Source: Pedobacter sp. R20-19
GTDB taxonomy: Bacteria; Bacteroidota; Bacteroidia; Sphingobacteriales; Sphingobacteriaceae
Length of the DNA: 64,000 bases
Assembly: GCF_000708265.2 (NCBI RefSeq)
Contig: NZ_JCKI01000007.1
Location: 248,001-312,000, forward strand
Direction of reading: 5' to 3'
Shown: piece by piece, positions 1 through 8,293 of the stretch
Position numbering within the stretch: the first letter of the stretch is position 1
Layout: each line of letters begins with the position of its first letter
Notes under the pieces: generated by a model
The model's database searches: none
What the model saw: only the letters and a program-made list of their open reading frames with translations
Told to the model about the DNA's origin: nothing
Position numbers and translations under genes: made by a program

Positions 1-757
1 TTCCTACAGCAAAAGCAGGAATAATCACTTTTCCTTTTTTAACCTCGCAGGTGTTCTGGATAATTTCCAGGAGCATATTTTCAATTGGATCGAGGTCTTT
101 GTGTAAAGAATCGCCATAGGTAGATTCCATTAAAATATAGTCTGCCTGATCAAAATGTTGCGGACTTTTTAGCAACAAATCGCCATAGCGGCCCACATCA
201 CCAGAAAAGGTTATACGTGTAGATTTGCCATTTTCTTTAATGGTTAAATGAACGGCTGCACTGCCTAAGATATGACCATCATCAGTTAATCGGAGGCGAA
301 TGTTTTCATCAATTTCAAAATCCTCTTCGTAGTCTACAATCTTCATCAGGCTTAATGTTTTCGCAACATCTTCATCCGTATAAAGTGCTTCTTCCATTTC
401 TTCCCCTTCCCGGCGATGGCGATTAGAAAATTCAGCATCCTGCATTTGAATTTTAGCAGAATCCATCATTAAAATTCGTCCTAAATCCATTGTAGCAGCC
501 GTACAGAAAATCTTTCCATTAAAGCCATCTGCTACCAGTTTAGGTAATAAGCCACAATGGTCTATATGTGCATGAGATAGAATTACATAATTAACTGATT
601 TAACATCGAAACCAAAAAAGTCATTTAGCCTTTCAGTTACATGCCCCATTCCCTGGAACAGGCCGCAATCTAATAGTATTTGGGTATTATTATCTAATGT
701 AATGAGGTGTTTACTACCTGTAACCGTACGGGCAGCACCATGAAAGGCAATCTTCAT
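1..757 (-). CDS. MBL-fold hydrolase of the RNA-processing beta-CASP type (C-terminus outside window)
   Basis: Reading leftward from the ATG at 757 the frame stays open to the window edge. The product starts M-K-I-A-F-H-G-A-A-R-T-V-T-G-S and carries the metallo-beta-lactamase signature S-H-A-H-I-D-H-C-G near residue 60, which supplies metal ligands of a di-zinc site. A later G-D-V-G-R-Y segment is compatible with the next ligand of the fold. The start resembles Bacteroidota MBL proteins with a following beta-CASP and RMMBL domain, a group that includes RNA exo/endonucleases. That half lies beyond base 1, so RNA as substrate is inferred. No signal peptide is visible, so it should be cytoplasmic. 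Confidence 0.85.
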   Translation of the reverse strand, partial: MKIAFHGAARTVTGSKHLITLDNNTQILLDCGLFQGMGHVTERLNDFFGFDVKSVNYVILSHAHIDHCGLLPKLVADGFNGKIFCTAATMDLGRILMMDSAKIQMQDAEFSNRHRREGEEMEEALYTDEDVAKTLSLMKIVDYEEDFEIDENIRLRLTDDGHILGSAAVHLTIKENGKSTRITFSGDVGRYGDLLLKSPQHFDQADYILMESTYGDSLHKDLDPIENMLLEIIQNTCEVKKGKVIIPAFAVG

Positions 758-812
758 TAAGGTGTGGTTAGAAATACAAAAAGAAAATGCCGGAATATCC
801 GGCATTTTAATA

Positions 813-1040
813 TTAAGCTTTTACTTCTGATATTTTATCTTTCACCTTGTCAGCCACATCTGATGCTCTATCGGCTAAACCTGCTAATTTATCTTTTGAA
901 GCATCTAATAGATCAGCAAAAAAGTCTGATAATTTACCTTTAAGATCGTTAGAAGAATCTGAAGATAATGCCAATGCGATTGTTGCGCCTAATGCTGCTC
1001 CTGCTAACACGCCTACTATGATTTTCGTCTCTTTTTTCAT
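813..1040 (-). CDS. YtxH-domain small membrane protein
   Basis: A 75-residue protein with one N-terminal hydrophobic, glycine/alanine-rich segment (about residues 7-26) and then a charged Lys/Asp/Ala helix that looks amphipathic (K-D-K-L-A-G-L-A-D-R-A-S). This is the layout of YtxH-family proteins, which are often stress-linked and membrane-anchored, with no known enzymatic role. It lies 55 bp downstream of the MBL gene start on the same strand but is transcribed ahead of it. Function is not known beyond the family. An opposite-strand frame of equal size exists, but its composition does not look like a protein. Confidence 0.8.
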   Translation of the reverse strand: MKKETKIIVGVLAGAALGATIALALSSDSSNDLKGKLSDFFADLLDASKDKLAGLADRASDVADKVKDKISEVKA

Positions 1041-1119
1041 GGTTTTAGTTATTTATCTAATTAAACATATTTAACGATAAGGTGTTTTATTTTTTTTATC
1101 TTACAAAAACCAATCCACA

Positions 1120-1743
1120 ATGAAGCAGATATTTTTTATAGACCTGGACAATACCATATACTTTACCAAACCTAACGAAGAACAGTTGATGAGTGCTTTG
1201 TACCAATTTCTGGACGAGCAGCATCTGGGCATTTCCGCAGCACAATATCAGGCGGCAAAAAACGAAATGCTACGCACTCCATTCCAAAAGGTGGCAGAGA
1301 AATACGGTTTCAGGCCCGAAGCCATGGAAAATATTATTGCATTTTTAAATTCAAGGGAAGTAACCAAACCCTTAAAACCTTCAGATGATTATCATTTGAT
1401 AAAAGCATTAAAGGGAAGAAAATTTATAGTAACGGCTGGCTTTTACAAGCAGCAAACCTCGAAGGTAAAAATGCTTGGAATTGCCAATGATTTTGAAGAA
1501 GTATGTGTGGTAGATGTAACCGTTTCTAATAAAAAAGAGGCCTTTCAAAAACTGATAGACCAACATAAATTAAATAAAGCAGAAATTTTAATTATTGGCG
1601 ATGATGCCGATTCGGAAATTAAATTTGGCCTTGAACTTGGAATAGAAACTTTTTTGTTAGACCCGGAAAATCGATTTCCTAATGCAGAAACTACCTATAA
1701 AGGTACTGACTTGAGTAATCTAAAATTAGCAGCCGGCCAGTAA
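1120..1743 (+). CDS. HAD-superfamily hydrolase (pyrimidine 5'-nucleotidase-like)
   Basis: A 207-residue HAD phosphatase. Motif I is D-L-D-N-T-I-Y at residues 8-14, with the nucleophile Asp. Motif II is the Thr in F-I-V-T-A-G-F, motif III a Lys in S-N-K-K-E, and motif IV I-G-D-D-A-D-S-E-I with the Mg-binding acids. Length and the small helical cap between motifs I and II fit the HAD-IA nucleotidase-like group. Substrate cannot be read from the sequence. It is convergent with the DUF6600 gene and they share one terminator hairpin. Confidence 0.85.
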   Translation: MKQIFFIDLDNTIYFTKPNEEQLMSALYQFLDEQHLGISAAQYQAAKNEMLRTPFQKVAEKYGFRPEAMENIIAFLNSREVTKPLKPSDDYHLIKALKGRKFIVTAGFYKQQTSKVKMLGIANDFEEVCVVDVTVSNKKEAFQKLIDQHKLNKAEILIIGDDADSEIKFGLELGIETFLLDPENRFPNAETTYKGTDLSNLKLAAGQ

Positions 1744-1751
1744 GTATAAAA

Positions 1752-1777
1752 AAGGTCCCGATGAAAATCGGGACCTT
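1752..1777. terminator. bidirectional intrinsic terminator
   Basis: A perfect 11-bp inverted repeat (AAGGTCCCGAT / ATCGGGACCTT) with a 4-base loop sits between two convergent genes, with A-rich sequence on the left and T-rich on the right. Confidence 0.8.
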
Positions 1778-1783
1778 ATAATT

Positions 1784-3367
1784 TTATCCTCTACCTCCTC
1801 TGGATGGTCTTCCTCCTTCACCACCACTTCTTTCACCACCTCCTCTTTGTTGTTGTTGTTGTTGCGGAGCAGACTCTGTTCTTCTTTGCTCCTGTCTTTG
1901 TTGCATTTGCTGCGAACGTTGTTGTTCCATCTGTTGATTACGTTGTTGCTGCATTTGCTCATTACGCTGAGCTCTTTGCTGTTCCATCTGCTGTGAACGT
2001 TGTTGCTGCATCTGCTCATTACGTTGAGCCCTTTCTTGTTGCTGCGCCTGTAACTGCTGATTTCTTTGCTGTTCTACCTGCTGTGAACGTTGTTGCTGCA
2101 TTTGCTCATTGCGTTGAGCTCTTTGTTGTTCCATTTGTTGTGAACGCTGCTGCTGTTCAAGCTGACCGCGTTGTTGCTGAACCTGAATATCACGTTGAGC
2201 ACGTTGCTGATCCATATTCATGCGATCTTGTTGCGCACGTTGCTGACGGATTTGATCTGTTTGCTGTTGAACTTGACCTCTGCTTATGTTTTCCTGCGCA
2301 TTTCTTTGATCAATTCCATTAGTATTTCCACGCCCGATTCTGCCATTGGCATTTCGATCATAAGCTTCACCTCTATTGGGTTGATTAACCGTATTGCCCT
2401 GGCCAGCATCATTACCTCTGTTTGGCCTTACATTGCGATTATCATTGTTTACCCCAACACGGTTATTCCCATTTTGGTCATTGTTCGTTCCACCACGTTG
2501 ATCGCGATTAACCAATCCTTCATTTCTTCCGCCACGACCAATTCCTGCATTTCCTTGTTCAAATCTTCTTGGTGCAGCGTTGCGGTTATCTACAGCATTA
2601 CGCTCTGGTCTTGGTCTGTAAATCGACACTTCCCTGCCACCAATTCTACTAGCTCCTGGTCTGCTGCTTTGATCAAAGCGATAAACAGTTACGTCACGAT
2701 TAGTGGCACGTCTGATGTCTTCCACCCTTGGACCACCGTAATAACTTCTTCTATTATAAACATAAGTATTATTAATGATGGTAGTGTTACGGATGTACAC
2801 GTTATTTCTGCCATAATCATATCTCGGAAAAGTATTTATATAGATATTGCGTTGTGGAATAAAGTTCCAGCAAAATTCTGGTACTGAATACCTACGTCCA
2901 AAGCTTAAATTAATATTAATGCTAGGTGCCATAGGTGCCCAGCCATAATAGCCATCACCACTTCTCCAATCTACCCATGCCGGCCCCCAATTGGTATCAG
3001 GTAACCAAATCCACTGGCGATAGCTGTTAATTACCCAGCGGCCATAGTGGAAAGGTGCCCATCCCCAATCATAATTGGAAACCCAGGTATTACCATATTC
3101 TGTCATCGCCCAGCGTCCATTGGTATAATATGGACGGAATTCATTTTGATCTACATCCGGACGCCATACATAACCATATTGCGGATCCTGAATCCAGGTT
3201 CCATAAGGTGTAAGTTCATCGTAAAAGGTTTGCAAAGAAACGTTACCAGTGCTGTAACCCTCATTCTGGTAATCATTTTGATAGTCCTGTGCCCTGACTA
3301 AGGTGGTGGTTCCGGCGAGGAGCGTGAAAAGCCCCAGCACAATTGCCGATTTTTTCAGTGTTTTCAT
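1784..3367 (-). CDS. Secreted DUF6600-type protein with long Gln/Arg repeat tail
   Basis: A 527-residue protein. Residues 1-26 form a signal peptide (hydrophobic stretch then V-R-A-Q). Residues 35-160 hold the tryptophan/tyrosine-rich domain with repeated G-x-W-x-x-x-x-x-Y-G-x-x-W motifs typical of DUF6600, such as T-P-Y-G-T-W and W-G-W-A-P-F-H-Y-G-R-W. The middle is Asn/Gly/Arg rich. From about residue 360 to 505 there is a low-complexity tail of repeats built on R-A-Q-R-N-E-Q-M-Q-Q-Q, and the end is Gly/Arg rich. It is expected in the periplasm or at the surface. Function is unknown. The strongly basic, disordered tail could bind nucleic acid or polyanion, but that is inference. Confidence 0.8.
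   Translation of the reverse strand: MKTLKKSAIVLGLFTLLAGTTTLVRAQDYQNDYQNEGYSTGNVSLQTFYDELTPYGTWIQDPQYGYVWRPDVDQNEFRPYYTNGRWAMTEYGNTWVSNYDWGWAPFHYGRWVINSYRQWIWLPDTNWGPAWVDWRSGDGYYGWAPMAPSININLSFGRRYSVPEFCWNFIPQRNIYINTFPRYDYGRNNVYIRNTTIINNTYVYNRRSYYGGPRVEDIRRATNRDVTVYRFDQSSRPGASRIGGREVSIYRPRPERNAVDNRNAAPRRFEQGNAGIGRGGRNEGLVNRDQRGGTNNDQNGNNRVGVNNDNRNVRPNRGNDAGQGNTVNQPNRGEAYDRNANGRIGRGNTNGIDQRNAQENISRGQVQQQTDQIRQQRAQQDRMNMDQQRAQRDIQVQQQRGQLEQQQRSQQMEQQRAQRNEQMQQQRSQQVEQQRNQQLQAQQQERAQRNEQMQQQRSQQMEQQRAQRNEQMQQQRNQQMEQQRSQQMQQRQEQRRTESAPQQQQQQRGGGERSGGEGGRPSRGGRG
1900..2165 (-). repeat. Degenerate coding tandem repeat (Gln/Arg tail)
   Basis: Several near-identical blocks encode Q-Q-R-S-Q-Q-M-E-Q-Q-R-A-Q-R-N-E-Q-M. 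The DNA blocks keep codon-level similarity, as expected from slippage or unequal crossover, so copy number may vary between strains. Confidence 0.7.
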
Positions 3368-3632
3368 TTGTGTGTTTATTTAATAACCTAACTTGTGTGT
3401 ATCAATTAGAGCACCAAAAACGCTCATGGTTTAATATGCTAGCATAGTTTCCCTATTTTCTTTGAAATATGAATATTAAGACCATATTTAACACTTATTT
3501 AACGTTTTACACCTGACATAATTGTGCTGAAAACCAGTCATTTTGAAATAAAATTTGCTACACCATTGTTTATAAAAAAGATTATACGGCAGGCATCGCA
3601 AATTTTAGAACTTAAATCCTATTTATTGTAAG

Positions 3633-3640
3633 TATTTTTG
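3633..3640 (+). promoter_or_regulatory. Candidate -7 promoter element TATTTTTG
   Basis: An exact match to the Bacteroidota -7 consensus TAnnTTTG that ends 4 bases before the ATG at 3645. If used, transcription would begin at or next to the start codon, giving a leaderless mRNA. No clear -33 TTTG is seen. Confidence 0.45.
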
Positions 3641-3644
3641 TGCT

Positions 3645-4346
3645 ATGCAAAACGGCACATTATATCTTATTCCTGTTCCTCTGGCAGAAGAGGCAGCACA
3701 TAAAACCTTTACTCCTTTTTTGGTTGACACCATTAACCAAATTGACACTTATATTGTTGAAAATAGTAAAACGGCCCGTCGGTTTTTAAAAGAAGCTGGC
3801 TTAAAAACACCTCAAAAAGATTTAATCGTTCATGATTACGGAAAACATAACCGTACCGATTTAGGCCAGTTTTTTGTAGAGCTCGTTGCAGGGAAAGATG
3901 TTGGCCTGATGAGTGAAGCAGGTTGCCCAGGCATTGCAGACCCGGGCGCAGATATTGTGGCCGAAGCACATAAACGTGGAATTAAAGTGGTGCCATTGGT
4001 TGGTCCAAGCTCAATTCTATTGGCTTTAATGGCTTCGGGTTTTAACGGCCAGAGTTTTGCTTTCTGGGGATATTTACCAATTGATAAAGAACAACGCACC
4101 AAGCGCATTAAAGATTTAGATTTATCTGCCAGTCGCTATAAGCAAACGCAAATCTTTATCGAAACACCCTTTCGCAATAATCAATTATTTGAAGAGGTAT
4201 TAAAAAGCTGTAAACCAAATACACAGGTTTGCGTAGCAAGCAATTTAACTTCAGAAGATGAATATATTAAAACTCAAAGCGTTTACAACTGGCGGAAAGA
4301 AGAAATAGACCTTCATAAAAAGCCTACTATATTTTTATTGTATTAA
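3645..4346 (+). CDS. RsmI-like SAM-dependent methyltransferase (tetrapyrrole methylase fold)
   Basis: A 233-residue protein of the tetrapyrrole-methylase superfamily, related to the 16S rRNA 2'-O-methyltransferase RsmI. The signature stretch is near residues 85-100: M-S-E-A-G-C-P-G-I-A-D-P-G, where classical RsmI has S-D-A-G-x-P-x-x-S-D-P-G. A second motif, V-P-L-V-G-P-S-S-I-L-L-A-L, follows. It is shorter than typical RsmI (about 280 residues) and stops right after the core fold. Bacteroidota often carry both a full RsmI and this shorter paralogue, so the rRNA target is not certain. It stands alone, with its own terminator. Confidence 0.8.
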   Translation: MQNGTLYLIPVPLAEEAAHKTFTPFLVDTINQIDTYIVENSKTARRFLKEAGLKTPQKDLIVHDYGKHNRTDLGQFFVELVAGKDVGLMSEAGCPGIADPGADIVAEAHKRGIKVVPLVGPSSILLALMASGFNGQSFAFWGYLPIDKEQRTKRIKDLDLSASRYKQTQIFIETPFRNNQLFEEVLKSCKPNTQVCVASNLTSEDEYIKTQSVYNWRKEEIDLHKKPTIFLLY

Positions 4347-4352
4347 ATCATT

Positions 4353-4381
4353 AATGGTCTGTGTCTCACAGACCATTTTTT
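4353..4381 (+). terminator. Intrinsic terminator of the methyltransferase gene
   Basis: A perfect 11-bp stem (AATGGTCTGTG / CACAGACCATT) with a TCT loop is followed by a run of T, 6 bases after the stop codon. Confidence 0.85.
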
Positions 4382-4591
4382 CCATTAAGTTACCTGAAAC
4401 TGTACGCCAAAATATTCTTATCATACCGGCCTAAAAACAATCGTAAGAAAGATCTCTAAAAAACGAGACCAACTATGATGATGTATTTCAGTTGCTTTTT
4501 AAATCAAAAAAGATAAGTATTCTAAAAATTTTCCCACACTTTTCGGTGGAAAACTTGATCTTAAAAATCCTTAAATCCCGCAAATCCTGAC

Positions 4592-4599
4592 TAGCTTTG
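4592..4599 (+). promoter_or_regulatory. Candidate -7 promoter element TAGCTTTG for tex
   Basis: An exact TAnnTTTG match 25 bases before the tex ATG, a usual distance for a short 5' leader. The 210 bases before it hold no gene. Confidence 0.5.
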
Positions 4600-4624
4600 C
4601 TCCCTTTAAATTTTAAAAAAGAAT

Positions 4625-6916
4625 ATGTTAGCTCATCATAAAATAATAGCTGCTGAATTAAAAATCGCAGAAAAACAAGTAACCGCTACGTTAAATTTAT
4701 TAGATGAAGGTGCCACTGTACCTTTCATTTCCCGATACCGGAAAGAATTAACAGGAAGCTTGGATGAAGTTGAAGTTGCCGCTATCCGTGACAGGGCATT
4801 GCAATTACGTGATCTGGATAAGCGCCGTGAAGCGATTTTAAAATCAATGACGGAACTTGGAAAGCTAACACCGGAACTGGAGAAAAAAATTAATGAAGCA
4901 GAAACCATTTCACTTTTAGAAGACATCTATCTTCCTTTTAAACCGAAGCGCAAAACTCGTGCTTCAGTGGCCAGAGAAAAAGGTTTGGAACCTTTGGCTT
5001 TGCAAATTTTTGATCAGGAACATTTCGATCTGGATGCTGAAGCCAACAAATTTATTGATGCGGAAAAAGGTGTAAATACACTGGATGAAGCCCTGGCCGG
5101 AGCAAGAGATATTATAGCTGAAATGATTTCGGAAAATGTGGAAGCCAGAACTAAAATGCGTTCTTATTTTCAGGAAAAAGCGGTATTTAAAGCAGAAGTG
5201 ATTAAAGGGAAAGAAGAGGAAGGCATTAAATACAAAGATTATTTCGAATGGAATGAACCTGTTAAAACTGCTGCTTCACATCGGGTGTTAGCCATGCGCC
5301 GGGGAGAAAAAGAGTCAATTTTAAGGTTAGATGCTTTACCTCCAGCTGAAGATGCTTTAGTTATCCTGGAGAATCAATTTGTAACTGGCAAAAATACCGC
5401 ATCGAAACAAGTTCAGCAAGCATTAGAAGATGGTTATAAAAGATTGCTGGAACCAGCCATGGAAACTGAACTTCGGGTGCTAACTAAACAAAAAGCCGAT
5501 GAAGAAGCCATTAAAGTTTTTGCGGAAAATGCACGTCAACTTTTGTTGGCTGCCCCAATGGGACAAAAAAATGTATTGGCCATCGACCCAGGTTTTCGTA
5601 CCGGCTGTAAGGTAGTGTGTTTGGATAAACAAGGTCAGCTTTTAGAAAACACGGCCATTTATCCGCACACCGGACAAGGCAATGTAAAAAATGCAGAAGC
5701 CACCATCAAACAGCTTTGCGAAAAACATCATATTGAAGCCATTGCTATCGGTAATGGAACGGCAGGTAGAGAAACAGAATCATTTATTCGTGGTTTAAAT
5801 ATCCCAAATGCTACCATTGTAATGGTCAATGAAAGCGGTGCATCTATTTACTCTGCATCAGAAGTGGCAAGAGAAGAGTTCCCTACCCAAGACATTACCG
5901 TTCGGGGAGCGGTTTCTATTGGTCGCCGCTTGATGGATCCATTAGCTGAATTGGTAAAGATCGATCCAAAATCAATTGGTGTAGGCCAGTATCAGCATGA
6001 TGTAGACCAGAGCAAGCTGCAAGCCAGCTTAGATGATACCGTAATTAGTGCAGTGAATGCTGTTGGCGTGGAATTAAATACAGCATCAAAACAAATTCTG
6101 GCTTATGTTTCTGGCCTCGGACCAACACTGGCGCAAAATATTGTAGATTATAGGAACACAAATGGTGCTTTTAAAAACCGGGCAAGCTTGAAAAAAGTTC
6201 CCCGTTTGGGCGATAAAGCTTATGAACAAGCAGCGGGTTTCTTACGTATTCGCAACGCCGAAAATGTTTTAGATACTAGTGGTGTTCACCCTGAACGTTA
6301 TGCGGTTGTAGATCAAATGGCTAAAGATTTAGGTACTTCGGTTTCGGCATTAATGAAAGATCCGCAATTGCAAAAGCAGATTAAGCCACAACAATATGTT
6401 ACGGATGAAATCGGTTTACCCACCTTGAATGATATCTTAAAGGAATTGGCTAAACCAGGTCGCGACCCAAGAGAGCAGTTTGAGGCTTTCAGCTTTACTG
6501 AAGGGGTAAATGAAATTGCCGATTTAAGAGTGGGCATGAAGTTACCGGGAATTGTAACCAACATTACTAATTTCGGCGCATTTGTAGATATTGGCGTCCA
6601 CCAGGATGGCTTGGTGCATACCAGTCAATTAGCGAATCGTTTTGTGGCTAATCCAAATGATATTGTTAAAGTTCATCAAAAAGTAGAAGTAACTGTAATG
6701 GAGGTTGATACAGCCCGCAAACGCATTTCCTTATCGATGAAAACTGAGGTTGGTCAAAAGTCTGAAGTCAGGAGTCCGAAGTCTAAAGAGCAAAAGCCAA
6801 AACAAGATTTTAAGCCTCAGGCAGGAAAATCAACTTTCAAACCAAAGCAAGAAAAAAAAGATGCTGATGGTGATTTGCAGGAAAAATTAGCAAAATTGAA
6901 AGGAATGTTTAAATAA
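4625..6916 (+). CDS. tex: Tex-family RNA-binding protein with S1 domain
   Basis: A 763-residue Tex homologue. The N-terminal helical region (1-190) includes the conserved T-V-P-F-I-S-R-Y-R-K-E segment. A YqgF/RNase H-like fold follows at about 320-450 (A-I-D-P-G-F-R-T-G-C-K-V). Helix-hairpin-helix repeats occupy about 490-570 (G-L-G-P-T-L-A-Q-N-I-V) and an S1 RNA-binding domain about 640-710 (V-G-M-K-L-P-G-I-V-T-N-I-T-N-F-G-A-F-V-D). A Lys-rich flexible tail ends the protein. Tex proteins bind nucleic acid and act in transcription-linked processes. The length is normal for the family. It is cytoplasmic and monocistronic here. Confidence 0.95.
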   Translation: MLAHHKIIAAELKIAEKQVTATLNLLDEGATVPFISRYRKELTGSLDEVEVAAIRDRALQLRDLDKRREAILKSMTELGKLTPELEKKINEAETISLLEDIYLPFKPKRKTRASVAREKGLEPLALQIFDQEHFDLDAEANKFIDAEKGVNTLDEALAGARDIIAEMISENVEARTKMRSYFQEKAVFKAEVIKGKEEEGIKYKDYFEWNEPVKTAASHRVLAMRRGEKESILRLDALPPAEDALVILENQFVTGKNTASKQVQQALEDGYKRLLEPAMETELRVLTKQKADEEAIKVFAENARQLLLAAPMGQKNVLAIDPGFRTGCKVVCLDKQGQLLENTAIYPHTGQGNVKNAEATIKQLCEKHHIEAIAIGNGTAGRETESFIRGLNIPNATIVMVNESGASIYSASEVAREEFPTQDITVRGAVSIGRRLMDPLAELVKIDPKSIGVGQYQHDVDQSKLQASLDDTVISAVNAVGVELNTASKQILAYVSGLGPTLAQNIVDYRNTNGAFKNRASLKKVPRLGDKAYEQAAGFLRIRNAENVLDTSGVHPERYAVVDQMAKDLGTSVSALMKDPQLQKQIKPQQYVTDEIGLPTLNDILKELAKPGRDPREQFEAFSFTEGVNEIADLRVGMKLPGIVTNITNFGAFVDIGVHQDGLVHTSQLANRFVANPNDIVKVHQKVEVTVMEVDTARKRISLSMKTEVGQKSEVRSPKSKEQKPKQDFKPQAGKSTFKPKQEKKDADGDLQEKLAKLKGMFK

Positions 6917-7084
6917 TTTTTTACCACCTAAGTTAACGCAAAGGTTTCTTAGGTATAAATTAAAAGCTGTCAAATATTTCTAAAGTAAAATGGAGATATA
7001 AGTAAGCAACCAGATAAACTGAAAAGCATGTTCAAATAATTTTTACTACCTAAGACATCTTCGTTATCCAAAGGTGTCTTAGAT
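6894..7084 (+). repeat. Imperfect direct duplication of the tex 3' end
   Basis: The last codons, stop and following bases of tex (6894-6955) recur with mismatches at 7014-7084. Both copies read like gaa-(a)gg/gcatgtt-(t/c)aaataattttta-cyacctaag and continue into aaaggt-tcttag. The second copy is non-coding. The 175-base gap to the next gene holds nothing else visible. Confidence 0.55.
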
Positions 7085-7091
7085 GGTAAAA

Positions 7092-8171
7092 TTACAAACC
7101 TGCAAATTTATCTTTGTACTCCAACCTTGTTTTCGGAAGGCTTTCCGGGTAATTATTTTGAATGAAAGTAATCATCGCTTCCCTTACGTTACAGCGCAAA
7201 TCGAAAGCCCTTGAGGAATTTGATGCACTCATTAAAAACCTGATTTCGATGGAACCATCTTTATTGGTATCCGTTACCTGCACCACATTTACCCTTTTAT
7301 CCCACAGCGGATTGCTGGTTAAAAGCCTGGTCAGTTCTTGCCGTAGTGGTTCAATTGGAATGGTATAATCCATATATAGAAAAACCGTTCCAAGCAAATC
7401 TGCTGATACACGGGTCCAGTTTTGAAAAGGTTTTTCTATAAAATAGGTAATGGGTAAAATCAACCTTCGCTGATCCCAGATACTCACCACAACATAAGTG
7501 AGTGTGATTTCTTCTACTCTCCCCCATTCGCCTTCTACAATTAACACATCATCAATGCGTATGGGTTGAGTAAAGGCAATCTGGAAACCTGCCAGCAAAT
7601 TTCCCAGTGACTTCTGAGCAGCAAAACCAATAATAATTCCACCAATACCCACCCCGGTAAGTAAGCCTGCACCTATTTTACGCATACTTTCAAAACTCAA
7701 TAAAATAATAGCAGCGGTGACGATAATGATTAGCGAAACAATAAATTTCCTGATAAATTGTAATTGCGTACGAATCTTTCTTTCCTTTAAATTATTCTCC
7801 TTGTTAAGATCGTATTTTAAAAACAAAAAGTCTTCAAGTACATTAATCAACCTGATCAGTATGAGCGCAAAGGTTGCCGTTAATGCTATTTCTAAGGTTT
7901 TATCTATATGTATCCGTAGCGAAGTGGGCATTATCATTAAATCCAGCGAAGAATTAAGGCACAACAGCGGTATAAAAACAGCGATGGGATTACGCAGATG
8001 CTTAATTGTCGATTTTATAATAATAGAATCCCACCAGCGTGAAAGTAAAATAAAGATTTTGTGAATAATGAATTTGATGAGTATGCCCAATAATATGGCA
8101 ACAATACCAACAATTAAATTCTTAACAAAAACAGGAATAGGGTAACCGAAAATATAGTCAAGATATTGCAT
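7092..8171 (-). CDS. Small-conductance mechanosensitive channel, MscS family
   Basis: A 359-residue membrane protein. There is a hydrophobic helix near residues 15-35, further helices at about 50-70, 90-110 and 135-160, then the pore-lining glycine/alanine-rich helix G-A-G-L-L-T-G-V-G-I-G-G-I-I-I-G-F-A-A-Q near 168-187. The beta-rich MscS middle domain follows (R-I-D-D-V-L-I-V-E-G-E-W-G-R-V-E-E-I). Such channels release solutes on hypo-osmotic shock at the inner membrane. It is convergent with tex and has no obvious operon partner. Start is the ATG at 8171. Confidence 0.9.
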   Translation of the reverse strand: MQYLDYIFGYPIPVFVKNLIVGIVAILLGILIKFIIHKIFILLSRWWDSIIIKSTIKHLRNPIAVFIPLLCLNSSLDLMIMPTSLRIHIDKTLEIALTATFALILIRLINVLEDFLFLKYDLNKENNLKERKIRTQLQFIRKFIVSLIIIVTAAIILLSFESMRKIGAGLLTGVGIGGIIIGFAAQKSLGNLLAGFQIAFTQPIRIDDVLIVEGEWGRVEEITLTYVVVSIWDQRRLILPITYFIEKPFQNWTRVSADLLGTVFLYMDYTIPIEPLRQELTRLLTSNPLWDKRVNVVQVTDTNKDGSIEIRFLMSASNSSRAFDLRCNVREAMITFIQNNYPESLPKTRLEYKDKFAGL

Positions 8172-8241
8172 AAAAATTTGTTGGTTAATTTGAACCGAGG
8201 TTCTCTAAATTAACAACAAGCTTTAGCGATTGTTTGCGTCA

Positions 8242-8290
8242 TCTTCATCGGATGAATATAGCGCACTTACTAGTATTCATCCGATGAAGA
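8242..8290. terminator. 17-bp hairpin at the end of the trp operon
   Basis: A perfect 17-bp inverted repeat (TCTTCATCGGATGAATA and its complement, 8242-8258 and 8274-8290) with a 15-base loop lies 3 bases past the trpC stop. There is no strong T tract, so it may act as a terminator or as a 3' mRNA stabiliser. Confidence 0.65.
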
Positions 8291-8293
8291 TTT

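Noticed and set aside
1804..2887. Long plus-strand frames opposite the DUF6600 gene
   Set aside because: They mirror the Gln/Arg repeat and Trp/Tyr-rich domain; the minus strand has a signal peptide and a known domain.
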